64,000 nt of DNA from Amycolatopsis balhimycina FH 1894 (GCF_000384295.1 NZ_KB913037.1:3024649-3088648), one strand, 5' to 3'; shown: positions 55,697 through 64,000, counted from the first letter of the stretch. Translations and numbers: made by a program. Notes: generated by a model from the letters alone, not told the origin.

Positions 55697-56697
55697 GTCA
55701 GCAGGCTTCCCGAGAACGCACGCCGGCGGTGCACCCTTCTCCACCTGCTTACGCAGAGCGTTTCCGTTGGCCTCGGGAACGGTTGAATCCTTCGCGCCCG
55801 GTCCTCGAAATCGAGCACCCCCTGGCGCCAGGCACGCTAGACAACCGCCGGGACGAGTTCGTGTGGTCCGTCTTCCGGCCGTGTCAGCCGACCACGACGA
55901 AGGCCCGGCAGACGTGCCGGGGCCATTTTGAGCAGGGCGCTGCTGAGGCTTTCGCGCGCGTTCGAGGCCTTCGGATCGCCGCATCGCGCAGCCGGCCGTA
56001 CTGGCGCTTCGACTCGGCCGTGGCCGGCTGGTCGCCGAGGAATTCCAGCCACCGCGCTCGTCGGAATGCTCTCCCGCTCCCCGAGGCAGCCTCAACCGAG
56101 GTGAGGCGGCACGATAGCAATCGTGCGGAACTTGGCGAGCGGCGGTCGCGTGCTGGTCATTTCGCGGTTAGCGAAAGCGTGCGACGGGCCCTCCGTGACA
56201 TGGAGGCCGGGATCCAAAGTGATGCTGAGGCTAGTGACGTGGTGTCTCGGGCTGATATCCAAGGCTCCCGGCCGGTCGTCGCTCCGGAGGACGCGGTTGC
56301 GGGACTGAATCGCGTTCTCAGTGCTGAGCTGATGAGCGAATCTGACCCTCGCGTATCGGATGTGCAGCGGCCGTCGAAGGAAAGCAGACCCAGCGGGGAG
56401 TAGAGGACGCGCGCTCGACCTGCCGGGGCCGGGAGATCAGGTGGGCCGCGTGACGGCCCGCAGGTACCCCGACAGCGCATCAGAGGGACGTTCCTTCGTC
56501 GAGCACCGACACGCAGAACATCTGGCTGTGCCGCTGAGCACGTGACCTGCCCGCGCGCTAGCGACAGCGGACCGGCGATAGAACTTTCACACGGATGGAT
56601 GGCCGACGCGGCGTGGCGCGTCGTGGCGGGTGGGCGGGGCACGCTTCACGGACGGCGAGTTGTCCGCTCATACAGCGTATGGCGCGTGTGGGCGCCG
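55697..56697. other. 1-kb gap after the island, no supported gene
   Basis: Overlapping short frames occur on both strands. The best candidate is a plus-strand stretch at about 56150-56403 with balanced composition (ESVRRALRDMEAGIQSD, then AGLNRVLSAELMSESD), but it has no good start or recognisable family. It may be a short decayed gene. Confidence 0.35.
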
Positions 56698-57312
56698 TTA
56701 CGCTGCGGGGCCGACTCCGTCGCGCAGCGCGGCGAACAGCCGCTCGAGGCGCACGCGGTGGTCCTGCACGACGGTGTTCGTCGGCTCGCCTGCGATGAGG
56801 CGGCGTGCGGTCTCCACCAGCACCGTGCTGTAGCCGGCGATGAAGAACGCGGCGAGCAACGGCGCGTCGCCCTCGAAAGCCGGGTCGCGATCGAGCTCCT
56901 CGGCCAGCGCCCCCTGAAGTTCGGACGCGATGGCTCGCGCGCGCGCGACGAGCGCGGGTGACTCCGCGACCGTCCGGAAGAAGGGCACGGAACGGTCGGA
57001 GACACCGGAAAGCGGGTGCCGGGTGTCGAGGAGGCGGAAGCTCGTGTCCCGCAAGGATGTCAGTGCGTCGATGCCCGGTGCGCGGTCGCGGACGGTCGAG
57101 CGCAGCAGGTCGACCGCGTCGGCCGCGCGGTCCATGAAGAGGTCTTCCTTGCGCGGGAAGTGGTTGAAGACCGTCACGCTCGAGACGCCGGCCTCGCGCG
57201 CGATCTCGGCGACGGTGACGGCTTCGTACCCACGCTCGAAGAACAACCGGTTCGCGACCTCCAGGATCCGTGCGCGTGTCTGCGGGCCGCCGCGCTCGCT
57301 GGTTCTGGGCAT
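56698..57312 (-). CDS. TetR-family transcriptional regulator
   Basis: 204 aa from ATG 57312. The N-terminal helix-turn-helix is standard: ARILEVANRLFFERGYEAVTV, then IAREAGVSSVTVFNHFPRKE. The all-helical ligand domain ends with ERLFAALRDG. An upstream GTG at 57321 is an alternative. It is divergent from the HSL-type esterase with 123 bp between starts, and a 12-bp palindrome lies just upstream of its start. It probably represses itself and the esterase operon. Confidence 0.9.
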   Translation of the reverse strand: MPRTSERGGPQTRARILEVANRLFFERGYEAVTVAEIAREAGVSSVTVFNHFPRKEDLFMDRAADAVDLLRSTVRDRAPGIDALTSLRDTSFRLLDTRHPLSGVSDRSVPFFRTVAESPALVARARAIASELQGALAEELDRDPAFEGDAPLLAAFFIAGYSTVLVETARRLIAGEPTNTVVQDHRVRLERLFAALRDGVGPAA

Positions 57313-57332
57313 GCGCCTCACTCTCTTGTGTG

Positions 57333-57344
57333 ACTAAATTTAGT
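57333..57344. promoter_or_regulatory. 12-bp palindrome, probable TetR operator
   Basis: ACTAAATTTAGT, a perfect palindrome in an AT-rich patch (TGACTAAATTTAGTTAGTTA), 21 bases upstream of the tetR start and 92 before the esterase. AT-rich symmetric sites in such a GC-rich genome are rarely accidental. Confidence 0.65.
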
Positions 57345-57435
57345 TAGTTAACCTAGTGCTTGATCCGCCACTGTGCAACGAACATGATTGCCGACGCTGC
57401 CCAGTGAGTCGCGTTGGCCGAGGGGAGAAGGTCCC

Positions 57436-58485
57436 ATGCAGCGACAGACGGTCGTGCCGCCGGGCACGGGCGACGAGGTGGCATCGACAGGGGCCGGCGT
57501 CATGAGCGAGCGCAGGTTCCCCGCTCCGTCCACGGTCAGCGAGCAGGCGCGGGCCTGGCTCGCCGTCGACGGTGGCGAGCTGTCCTATCCGGCCGCCGAG
57601 GACACCGAGGCGTGGCTCGCGATGGCTGAGCAGGCGAATCGATCCACGGCCCGGCGGTTCCCGATCTCCGAGCTGCCGGTCACTGTCGAGGACCTCGACG
57701 TGGACGGCGCCACCGTGTACGCCGCGAGGCCCGACGGGGTCGAGGAGAAGGCGGACGAGGCGGTCTTCCTCTGGATGCACCCCGGAGGTCTCCTGGTCGG
57801 CGGCGGGGACGCGTGCCGCGCGACGACGGCCAGGACCGCGCTGTCCATGGGCATGCTCGTGTGGGGCGTGGACTACCGGCTGCCGCCGCTGCATCCCCAT
57901 CCTGCCGCGCTTGACGACGCGATCGCCGTGTACCGGCGCCTCTTGCGGGACCGCGATCCCTCGCGGGTGTTCGCCGGAGGCGACTCCGCGGGAGGAAACA
58001 TCGCCGCGGCCCTCCTGCTGGGCGCCAAAGACGCCGGGCTGCCGATGCCCGCGGCCCTGGTGCTCAACACCCCGCAGGTCGACCTCACCGAGGCGGGCGA
58101 CACCTTCCAGACCCTGGCCGGGGTGGACAACGTTCTCCGCAGCCTGCGAGCGACGAACGCCCTCTACGCGGCAGGGGCCGACCTGCGGGATCCGTATCTC
58201 TCCCCGCTCCTGGGTGAGCTGTCCGGCTTCCCGCCCACGTTCCTCCGAAGCGGGACCCGCGATCTGTTCCTCTCCAACACCGTCCGGATGCATCGCAAGC
58301 TGCGCGGCGCCGGTGTGGAGGCCGAACTGCACGTGTTCGAGGCGATGCCGCACGGCGGATTCGGAGGCGACACCCCGGAGGACCGGGAAGCCGCCGCCGA
58401 ACAGCGTCACTTCCTTGACAAGTACGGCGCCTGGCTACACCGCGCTCTGGCAGCAACCGTTCCAGAGGAGGAGAGGGACTCATGA
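57436..58485 (+). CDS. Alpha/beta hydrolase, hormone-sensitive-lipase family
   Basis: 349 aa from ATG 57436 (GGGGAGAAGG upstream). HSL-family motifs are intact: oxyanion-hole MHPGG (His115; the family usual is HGGG), DYRLPP, nucleophile elbow GDSAGG with Ser184, and catalytic His306 in MPHGGF. Esterases of this group cleave small acyl esters or lactones in the cytoplasm. Its stop overlaps the ATG of a decayed dehydrogenase (ATGA), so it once headed a two-gene operon. It is probably controlled by the divergent TetR. Confidence 0.9.
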   Translation: MQRQTVVPPGTGDEVASTGAGVMSERRFPAPSTVSEQARAWLAVDGGELSYPAAEDTEAWLAMAEQANRSTARRFPISELPVTVEDLDVDGATVYAARPDGVEEKADEAVFLWMHPGGLLVGGGDACRATTARTALSMGMLVWGVDYRLPPLHPHPAALDDAIAVYRRLLRDRDPSRVFAGGDSAGGNIAAALLLGAKDAGLPMPAALVLNTPQVDLTEAGDTFQTLAGVDNVLRSLRATNALYAAGADLRDPYLSPLLGELSGFPPTFLRSGTRDLFLSNTVRMHRKLRGAGVEAELHVFEAMPHGGFGGDTPEDREAAAEQRHFLDKYGAWLHRALAATVPEEERDS

Positions 58486-58580
58486 AGGCGGTCGAGTTCA
58501 GCCGGGTTCGAGGGCCCGGAGGTCCTCGAGATCGTGGACCTGCCCGCTACCAGCGCAGCGACCACCGATCCAAAGAAAGT
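58482..58580 (+). pseudogene. Zinc-type alcohol dehydrogenase/MDR N-terminal fragment
   Basis: MKAVEFSR, then a +1 frameshift, then FEGPEVLEIVDLPAT: the first 25 residues of a medium-chain dehydrogenase. The ATG overlaps the esterase stop. Nothing of the catalytic or NAD domain follows. A deletion removed most of the gene. Confidence 0.75.
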
Positions 58581-58745
58581 GCGGACCCTGTTGGGGTCGA
58601 CGACGCATGGCCAACACGGACTCGCAGGCTTCAGGAGCGGGCGCGCGGTATCCGACGGGGAGTCGGTGAACGGCCGGACGAACGATGACACGGACACCAG
58701 CGGAGCACTGGCTCTGCGAGTGCGGGTGGTGCGAAGATCCCCACC

Positions 58746-59477
58746 ATGGGCTCGGACTGGTCATGGACGTTGGCGCTCCCCGGCGGGACGTTGAATTCGG
58801 CGACGGTCGAGCGGCTGCTGGCTCTGGCCGGCAGGTTCGGACTGTCGCCGCACCGACCCGGTGGGGGGATCAACGGATTCGACAATGCGCCCGGTCACGA
58901 AGGCGAACACCGGGTACTGAACTGGGAACAGCTGATGCAGAACCTCGTCGCGGGTTCCTGGGCGACCAACCTGTGGACCCGGTCCGAGGACGATGTCTGG
59001 CTATCCACGAAGCCTGACGCCGGAAGCGGCTGGGACTCCGTGCACCTGGCGTTGGACTCGTCCTACTGCGCACGGACTCCCGTTGCCCGAGCCGAACCGT
59101 TCCGGCGGCTGCACCGGCTGCTCACCGAATTGTGGGTCGCCATCGCGGGTGAGACCGAAGCGCTGTTCGGCCGCGTCGAAGACGAGTGGTCGTTGGAGCA
59201 GATCTGGTCCGAGCTACCCGATCCCACCTCGGGCAACACCCCGCCGCCCTGGGGTTCGTGGCCGGACTGGCTGAGCTGGTGGACCTACTTCGATGCCGAC
59301 CGCTACCGGCTGCTGGAGCCCTTCGCCCTGGAGCTGGGCGCCGACATTCGCCGGACTCCCGGTGAGGCAGCGGTGATCGTGTTGCTGGCCGACCCGGCCG
59401 CGGTCGACGAGGTGAGGTTCGCTCAGCTGCACCACGAGTACCGGCGTGCGGTCGCAGCCGGCCTTCGGAACGGCTAG
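58746..59477 (+). CDS. Unknown Trp-rich soluble protein
   Basis: 243 aa, acidic, with at least ten tryptophans (SWATNLWTRSEDDVWLS, then PPPWGSWPDWLSWWTYF). There is no signal peptide or membrane segment. The layout (a short N-terminal beta region, central helix FRRLHRLLTELWVAI, Trp-rich loop, C-terminal helix) recalls small immunity-type or SUKH-like proteins, but no toxin is adjacent and I do not assign a family. The ribosome site is poor, so the start is uncertain. Confidence 0.6.
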   Translation: MGSDWSWTLALPGGTLNSATVERLLALAGRFGLSPHRPGGGINGFDNAPGHEGEHRVLNWEQLMQNLVAGSWATNLWTRSEDDVWLSTKPDAGSGWDSVHLALDSSYCARTPVARAEPFRRLHRLLTELWVAIAGETEALFGRVEDEWSLEQIWSELPDPTSGNTPPPWGSWPDWLSWWTYFDADRYRLLEPFALELGADIRRTPGEAAVIVLLADPAAVDEVRFAQLHHEYRRAVAAGLRNG

Positions 59478-59561
59478 CCGGCCTGCCGCGAGTCGGTCGA
59501 CGGCACGCCAATGGCGAGCGGAGCCGGGGTGCAGCCCGGCAGGACGAAGACATCTCGAAAA

Positions 59562-59608
59562 ACTTAAGTAGTTACTTGACCAATCAGCCTGTCGAAGATA
59601 ACTTAAGT
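59562..59608. promoter_or_regulatory. Two ACTTAAGT palindromes, probable ArsR operator
   Basis: The 8-bp palindrome ACTTAAGT occurs at 59562-59569 and again at 59601-59608, 39 bases apart centre to centre. The second ends two bases before the arsR ATG. Between them is further AT-rich sequence. Paired copies this close to the start fit autorepression and a leaderless or short-leader transcript. Confidence 0.65.
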
Positions 59609-59610
59609 AC

Positions 59611-59955
59611 ATGCTTAACCATAGTGAGTCGCTGGACCTGGTGTTCCGCGCGCTGGGAGACCGGACGCGGCGCGCCCTGGTGGAGCGGCTCGTGCGCGGT
59701 CCGGCGTCGGTCAGTGAGCTGGCCGCGCCGCTGCCGATGTCGCTCGCGGCCGTCGTGCAGCACCTGCAGGTACTCGAAACGGCCGGGATCGTGCGCTCGG
59801 AGAAGGTCGGCCGGGTGCGCACCTGCCGGATCGAACCGTCGGTTCTACGCGCCGGGGAGCACTGGCTCGGACACCAGCGCACCGCGTGGGAAAGCAAGCT
59901 CGACCGGCTCGGGGACTTCCTCGAGCCAGGTGACTCGGAAGGAAATGCCTCATGA
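59611..59955 (+). CDS. ArsR-family transcriptional regulator
   Basis: 114 aa. Winged helix with FRALGDRTRRALVERLVRG and MSLAAVVQHLQVLETAGIV. Metal-binding cysteines of classical ArsR (the ELCVC type) are absent. This is the non-metal group that usually sits before an AHSA1/SRPBCC gene, exactly as here (ATGA overlap). Presumably represses its own operon through the paired palindromes. Confidence 0.92.
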   Translation: MLNHSESLDLVFRALGDRTRRALVERLVRGPASVSELAAPLPMSLAAVVQHLQVLETAGIVRSEKVGRVRTCRIEPSVLRAGEHWLGHQRTAWESKLDRLGDFLEPGDSEGNAS

Positions 59956-60380
59956 CCGTCACGCACGCCACGTTCACCCTGGAACGCACCTACAACACAC
60001 CCCCCGCGCGGGTATTCGACGCCTGGGCGGACCCCGCCGCGAAAGCCCGCTGGTTCGGCGGGGAAACCCACGAACTGGACTTCCGCACCGGCGGCCGCGA
60101 GGTCACCACGGGCACCGCGCCGAACGGGAACAAGCTGGAGGCCTCCTCGACCTACCACGACATCATCCCCGACGAGCGGATTGTCTACTCGACCACGCTG
60201 ACCGGCGGCGACACCCTCGCCACCCTCTCGACGACGACGATCGAGCTGCTCCCCGACGCCGGCGGCACCCGGCTGGTCCTCACCGAGCAAGGCACCTTCC
60301 TCGACGGCGCGGAAGAACCCGCCTGGCGCGAGCAGGGCACCAGTGCCTGGCTGGACAAGCTCGGCGAGGAGCTGAAGTGA
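59952..60380 (+). CDS. SRPBCC/AHSA1-domain protein
   Basis: 142 aa. START-like ligand-binding fold of the AHSA1-type family: TFTLERTYNTPPARVFDAWA, then WFGGETHELDFRTGG and ending WLDKLGEELK. Such proteins bind a hydrophobic ligand and pair with ArsR-type regulators throughout actinomycetes. It overlaps arsR and the next gene by four bases each, so the three are translated together. Confidence 0.92.
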   Translation: MTVTHATFTLERTYNTPPARVFDAWADPAAKARWFGGETHELDFRTGGREVTTGTAPNGNKLEASSTYHDIIPDERIVYSTTLTGGDTLATLSTTTIELLPDAGGTRLVLTEQGTFLDGAEEPAWREQGTSAWLDKLGEELK

Positions 60381-60817
60381 CCACCGGCCCGCGGGCGGTG
60401 ATCGAGGCCCGCGTCGCGGCGGTGGCGGCAAAGGACCTGGACGCCCTCCTGGCCTGCTACGCCGAAGACGTCACGCTGTTCGACGCGGTCGGTCCCCTCC
60501 GCGACACCGGCCGGGACGCGGAACGGGCCCGGCTGCGGGAGTGGTTCGGCGCCTACCGGTCCGCGATCGAGCTGGACATCCGCGACCTGGACGTGGTCGC
60601 CGGCGGCGACGTCGCGTTCGCGGCCTACCTGTTCCACGTCCGCGGCACGATGCTGGACGGAACCGACGTGGCGATGTGGGTACGCTCGACCGCCGGGCTC
60701 CGCCGCGACGACCACGGCTGGAAGATCGTCCACGAGCACAGTTCGGTGCCGTTCGACGGCGCGACCGGCGAGGCGCTCACACGGCTGCGGCCCGAGTCCG
60801 GTACTGCGGCGGGCTGA
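60377..60817 (+). CDS. SnoaL-like (nuclear transport factor 2 fold) protein
   Basis: 146 aa from GTG 60377 (GTGA overlap). ARVAAVAAKDLDALLACYAED, then FHVRGTMLDGTDVAMWVRST and WKIVHEHSSVPF are typical of the DUF4440/ketosteroid-isomerase-like group. Catalytic assignment is not possible from sequence. Its 3' end overlaps an AraC tail fragment on the other strand. Confidence 0.88.
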   Translation: MTTGPRAVIEARVAAVAAKDLDALLACYAEDVTLFDAVGPLRDTGRDAERARLREWFGAYRSAIELDIRDLDVVAGGDVAFAAYLFHVRGTMLDGTDVAMWVRSTAGLRRDDHGWKIVHEHSSVPFDGATGEALTRLRPESGTAAG

Positions 60818-60860
60818 CGCCGAACTCGCGCGTGAACGCCGCACTGAGGCAGCCATCGGG
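60777..60860 (-). pseudogene. AraC-family C-terminal fragment
   Basis: About 27 codons: LSAAFTREFGVSPPQYRTR then a stop, the final helix-turn-helix of an AraC regulator. The upstream part is lost. It lies antisense to the end of the SnoaL-like gene. Confidence 0.7.
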
Positions 60861-60977
60861 TGTCGCCGACGGTCGCGGTCCGATGAGTGCTCCGTCCGGG
60901 CGGCGAGTACGCGGGCACGCTGATCCGCTAGGCCGGCGGCGAGACGGACAAGCCCATCGTTCGCCTCGGTGCGGCGG

Positions 60978-61850
60978 TCAGCGGAAGATCTCGATGTGGT
61001 CGGCGACCCACTGATCGAAGGTCAGCGGCGGCCGGCCGACCAGCTTCTCGAACGTGGGCAGGACCTTCACCGCGTGCACCTGGAACTCCTCGCGGGTCAG
61101 GTTGCCCAGCGTCGTCTCGACGACCAGTGGCTGGCGGCCGGACTTGGCCGCGGCGTCGCGGGCGGCCGCGATCGGGATGTCGATCAGGTTCAGCTCCCGG
61201 CCGAGCGCGGCACCCAGCTTCGCCACGCGTTCCCGGACGGTCAGCGCCTCCGGCCCGCCGAACCGGTAGCTCTGGCCCTCGTGGCCCGGCCCGAGCAGCG
61301 TCGCAACGGCGGCCGCGGCCACGTCGCGCGGGTCCACGACCGCGACCGGAGTGTCCACTTGCGACCAGAACACGGTGCCCTTGGCCTTGACCGGACCGGC
61401 CCACAGCCGCGCGTTGGAGCTGAACTCGCCGGGGCGCAGGAAGGTCCAGGCCGGGCCGCCGGGCCGGGCGCCGATCTGCCGCAGGGCCCGCTCGCCGGCC
61501 AGGTGCCAGGTGCTGACCAGGTCGGTGAACCCGTACTCGGCACCGATGATGGACAGCTTGACCACGTGCCCGACCCCGGCCTCGGCCGCGGCCTGCCCCA
61601 GGTTCGCGTCGTGCAGCGGCGTCTCCGGCCCGCCGCCGGAGAGCAGGAACACGCTGTGCGCCCCGGCGACGGCCGCCGGCAGCGTCTCCGGCCGGCCGAG
61701 ATCACCGGCGACGAGCTCCACCCCGTCGCCGAGCACGGCCGCGGCCGTGGCCGGGTCCCGGGTCAGCGCCCGGACCGGGCGGCCCGCCTCGACCAGTTGC
61801 CGCACAACCTCTCTGCCGACCGTGCCGGTCGCCCCGGTCACCAAGATCAT
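60978..61850 (-). CDS. NmrA-like NAD(P)-binding protein (second copy)
   Basis: 290 aa. MILVTGATGTVGREV opens with the dinucleotide motif, followed by PVRALTRDPATAA and LTFDQWVADH at the end. It belongs to the same broad family as the gene at 2973-3902 but is clearly distinct in length and sequence. It lies in the same direction as the SnoaL paralogues upstream, but gaps of more than 200 bp argue against tight coupling. A role in redox sensing or a small-molecule reductase is possible. Confidence 0.87.
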   Translation of the reverse strand: MILVTGATGTVGREVVRQLVEAGRPVRALTRDPATAAAVLGDGVELVAGDLGRPETLPAAVAGAHSVFLLSGGGPETPLHDANLGQAAAEAGVGHVVKLSIIGAEYGFTDLVSTWHLAGERALRQIGARPGGPAWTFLRPGEFSSNARLWAGPVKAKGTVFWSQVDTPVAVVDPRDVAAAAVATLLGPGHEGQSYRFGGPEALTVRERVAKLGAALGRELNLIDIPIAAARDAAAKSGRQPLVVETTLGNLTREEFQVHAVKVLPTFEKLVGRPPLTFDQWVADHIEIFR

Positions 61851-62080
61851 GGCTTTCTCCCTTTATCGACATCGACGGTTGTCCCTGCGCCGTAACAGCA
61901 ACGTATAGAAATTCGGGCCGGCTCACCTCTCTCATCTTGCGCTGATCCCGCGGGCGGGAATACGGCACGTCGCGGAGACGTCCACTGTCGGATGTGGACG
62001 CTCCGCGACGTGCCGGTATTCGTGATGGCCGCTGGGTCAGGCGTTCAGCGGGAAAGGCAGGCGATGGCACGGTCGAGCCG

Positions 62081-62518
62081 TTACTCGCCCTGCAGCGGCT
62101 GGTCGGCCAGGCGGCCGTTCTGGTACGCGGCGATCTTCCAGCCCTCGCCGTTCTTGGCCATCACCCAGGTGGCCCGCAGGGCGCGCGCGGGGTGCGGCTC
62201 GGTCTCCCCGTCGGTGAGCACGCCGCCCTCGGTGACCACCACGGCGGTCTCCGGCGACAGGAACCGGAGGTCGACGATGTTCTGCAGCAGGGTCGTGCCC
62301 TTGTGCGCGGTCTTGAACTGGTGCACCGTCATCTTCCGGATGACCTCGAGGCCCTTGAAGTAGCGGTCGCCGGACAGGACCATGCTGGCGTCCTCGGCGT
62401 AGGCGTCGGCGAACCCGTCGGGGTCGTTGGCGGCCCACGACTCGGCGATGCCGTCCACGACCGCACGCACCGCGGCCACCTCGGCCTCCGTCGCCATGTC
62501 AGCAAAGTTGGTTGTCAT
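62081..62518 (-). CDS. SnoaL-like SgcJ/EcaC-type protein, paralogue 1
   Basis: 145 aa. VAAVRAVVDGIAESWAANDP, YAEDASMVLSGDRYFKG and GEGWKIAAYQNGRL match the SgcJ/EcaC SnoaL-like group. Closely related in pattern to the gene at 62709-63137 (both end with WKIAAYQN or WWIAAYQN and have similar spacing), so the pair arose by duplication. No signal peptide, unlike the lipoprotein at 16478. Confidence 0.88.
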   Translation of the reverse strand: MTTNFADMATEAEVAAVRAVVDGIAESWAANDPDGFADAYAEDASMVLSGDRYFKGLEVIRKMTVHQFKTAHKGTTLLQNIVDLRFLSPETAVVVTEGGVLTDGETEPHPARALRATWVMAKNGEGWKIAAYQNGRLADQPLQGE

Positions 62519-62708
62519 CGGTGAACTTCTCCCTTATTTCCGCTCCAGCATCCGCAGGCATGCGCTGCTGCCACCAATGTTGCCGCACCCCGACACCCGC
62601 GTCATCTTCAAAATTGCCCTCAGAATCGGGAATAAACCTGCGAGGAACAACTGTGCGGATCCGTTTGTTCCCGGCAGGCATTACTATTTTCGGCGGCAAA
62701 CCTGTCAT

Positions 62709-63137
62709 TTACGCTCCGGGCACCGGTAGCGGCCGGTACGCGGGGCTGTTCTGGTAGGCGGCGATCCACCACCGGACGTCCCGCTTGACCACCACCCAGG
62801 ACGCGCGGATCGTCTGCTCCTCGGCGACCGCGCTCTCCCCCGGGGCCAGGCATCCGCCCTGCGTGATGAGGACGGCGCAGCCGTCGCCGAAGAACCGCAG
62901 GTCCAGCGGCCGCCCGGTCACCTGGGTGTTCTTGTACTTGCTCTCGAACGCCTCCTTCATGTACAGCCGTATTTCCTCGCGCCCCTTCGCGAATGCGCCG
63001 GGCAGGATCATCGTCCCGTCCTCGATGAAAAGGTCGGCGAAACCGGCGGCATCTTGATGCGCCCAGGACGCGATGACCTTCTGGGTCAACGCCGCGATAT
63101 CGGCGGCATCGGCCGGGGACGTTTGTGAAGTGGTCAT
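62709..63137 (-). CDS. SnoaL-like SgcJ/EcaC-type protein, paralogue 2
   Basis: 142 aa. ALTQKVIASWAHQDAAGFAD, IEDGTMILPGAFAKGREEI and RWWIAAYQNSPAY. Its ATG overlaps the corrected stop of the collapsed acyl-CoA-dehydrogenase-like gene (ATGA at 63134-63137). It therefore belonged to an operon with that flavoprotein, an arrangement seen in aromatic polyketide tailoring. Function unknown. Confidence 0.88.
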   Translation of the reverse strand: MTTSQTSPADAADIAALTQKVIASWAHQDAAGFADLFIEDGTMILPGAFAKGREEIRLYMKEAFESKYKNTQVTGRPLDLRFFGDGCAVLITQGGCLAPGESAVAEEQTIRASWVVVKRDVRWWIAAYQNSPAYRPLPVPGA

Positions 63138-63552
63138 GAACTGTTTCCTTCGGCTAGACGGAGAGCGTGTTGACTGATGGCGTGGACGTCCCGGAAAATA
63201 CGCTGAATGGGCATGCCGGAATAGATCGAGGAACCGCCGGCGCCGTGGAGGATGTCACGGCCTGCCGCGCGAGACCGACCACGGCGCCCATGTCCGCCCG
63301 GGCCTTCGCCCGCTCCTCGGCGGCGCCGTCGCCCCGGCCGAGCTCGGCGGCGATTTCCACCAGCGTCCGCGTGCCGGCCTCGTAACCGCCGTACCGAATG
63401 GGAGTGCGCGACCGGAAGACGCCGGTTTCGGAAAGCGCGTCGATCACCTGCTCGCTCAGCCGCCGGTTCTCGTCCGACCGCCGCGCATTCTTGGCCAGGA
63501 ACGGAACCAGCTCCGCCACGCGACCCAGGACATCCCGCGCGTTTCCCACCAT
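63134..63552 (-). pseudogene. Acyl-CoA-dehydrogenase-like flavin monooxygenase, collapsed
   Basis: The N-terminal part (RVAELVPFLAKNARRSDENR, then FRSRTPIRYGGYEAG and LVEIAAELGRGDG) is joined in frame to the far C-terminus (RAKARADMGAVVGLARQAV). The central flavin-binding region, about 250 residues in the family, is missing. A missing base after RQAV then shifts the frame. In the corrected frame the normal ending follows (GAGGSSIYSGMPIQRIFRD, VHAISQHAL) to a stop overlapping the SnoaL gene. Resembles HsaA/ActVA-type hydroxylases. Not functional. Confidence 0.82.
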
Positions 63553-63931
63553 GTTTCTCGCCCTCCCGGCACCGGCCGTTTACACGAGCGTGAAGCCGCC
63601 ACCCGGGGGAAGGCGTCTCTTCACGTGCGTGGGTTGTTCACCACATATCCGTGACGGCGTCATCGAGCACGCCGGGACAAGCACGAAAGAGCGGCCCGGT
63701 CACCGGTCCGCTCGCGCGCGCCGGTTACCGGACCGGCGCCGAGCAACGGGGAAGAAGGCGCTACCGGACGTGGTATCGGTCCCGACAGCGCAAACCGGAA
63801 GAAGATGGCCCGCTGGGCGGCCGTGATACTGGGACCCGACGCCGCAACGGGTCGCCACCGACGTGGATGCCGGCCGTGGTTCTGGGCGGTGGGGAAGTTT
63901 GTCCGCAGCCAGCGAAGCAGGAGGAATGCAC
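63553..63931. other. Intergenic region, divergent promoters
   Basis: 379 bp between the collapsed flavoprotein and the last gene. Short GC-rich frames only. AGGAGG at 63918-63923 serves the gene at 63932. Confidence 0.4.
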
Positions 63932-64000
63932 GGTGTCCGTGGAAATTGGCATCGCACTGCCAGTCCGGGAGTTCGCAATACTTGGCGCGCGGGACGCCGA
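63932..64000 (+). CDS. Start of a possible luciferase-like (LLM) flavin oxidoreductase, cut by window edge
   Basis: GTG at 63932 lies eight bases after AGGAGG and opens MSVEIGIALPVREFAILGAR. The EIGIALP beginning resembles the first strand of LLM-class F420/FMN-dependent oxidoreductases, but only 23 codons are visible. An ATG at 63925 in another frame gives a less protein-like sequence. Confidence 0.45.

Noticed and set aside
55729..56403. A 224-codon plus-strand frame after the island
   Set aside because: Only its last third looks protein-like; no ribosome site or family. Left as a possible decayed gene.

Overview
The window is high-GC DNA with codon use typical of a filamentous actinomycete. 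A Pseudonocardiaceae/Amycolatopsis-like host is my inference from the style of the regulators, two-component genes and replication-relaxation/ParB-type plasmid genes; nothing in the window fixes the taxon. No rRNA, tRNA or CRISPR array was seen. It reads as an accessory region: intact operons separated by decayed mobile DNA.

Layout. 1-5 kb: the end of an MFS transporter, an enoyl-reductase-like oxidoreductase and an NmrA-like protein, with a divergent AraC regulator broken by a deletion and frameshift. 5-13 kb: an integrase remnant, two exported proteins, and a 772-residue fusion of a CrtC/AttH lipocalin-like domain to an isoprenyl diphosphate synthase. Nearby is the C-terminal remnant of a geranylgeranyl-reductase-type gene, split by an IS3-family element whose inverted repeats and 4-bp target duplication are visible. 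13-20 kb: a PadR/membrane-protein pair (the membrane gene is frameshifted) divergent from a secreted-type esterase with a 19-bp operator palindrome, an APH-type kinase, a SnoaL-fold lipoprotein convergent with an OmpR/histidine-kinase pair, and decayed replication-relaxation and ParB-like genes. 20-24 kb: a visibly AT-richer island with an Fe(II)/2-oxoglutarate oxygenase and a membrane-anchored two-domain methyltransferase. 24-25.3 kb: fragments of a hydrolase, a GntR regulator and an IS630 transposase.

25.6-55.7 kb is the main attraction, an uninterrupted island of eleven large genes in three blocks. Block A (+): two small unknowns, an 852-aa zinc-dependent phospholipase-C-like protein, a 434-aa unknown, a CHAT (caspase-like) protease and an alpha/beta hydrolase. 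Block B (-): a CHAT-NTPase and a 1684-aa STAND-type NTPase whose C-terminal CHAT domain has lost both catalytic residues and carries an inserted peptidoglycan-binding-like module. Block C (+): three giant beta-rich proteins of about 2322, 1220 and 1076 aa, one with an OmpA-like module and one ending in a degenerate PLD-like domain. Coupled overlaps inside each block, and the co-occurrence of proteases, a STAND switch and lipase-like effectors, suggest one multi-component system, possibly a conflict/defence or programmed-death system. I do not recognise it as a described one.

56.7-64 kb: ordinary small operons. These are TetR with an HSL-type esterase and a decayed dehydrogenase, an ArsR-SRPBCC-SnoaL operon with paired operator-like palindromes, an NmrA-like protein, two SnoaL paralogues and a collapsed acyl-CoA-dehydrogenase-like gene. 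The right edge holds the start of a possible luciferase-like flavin oxidoreductase.
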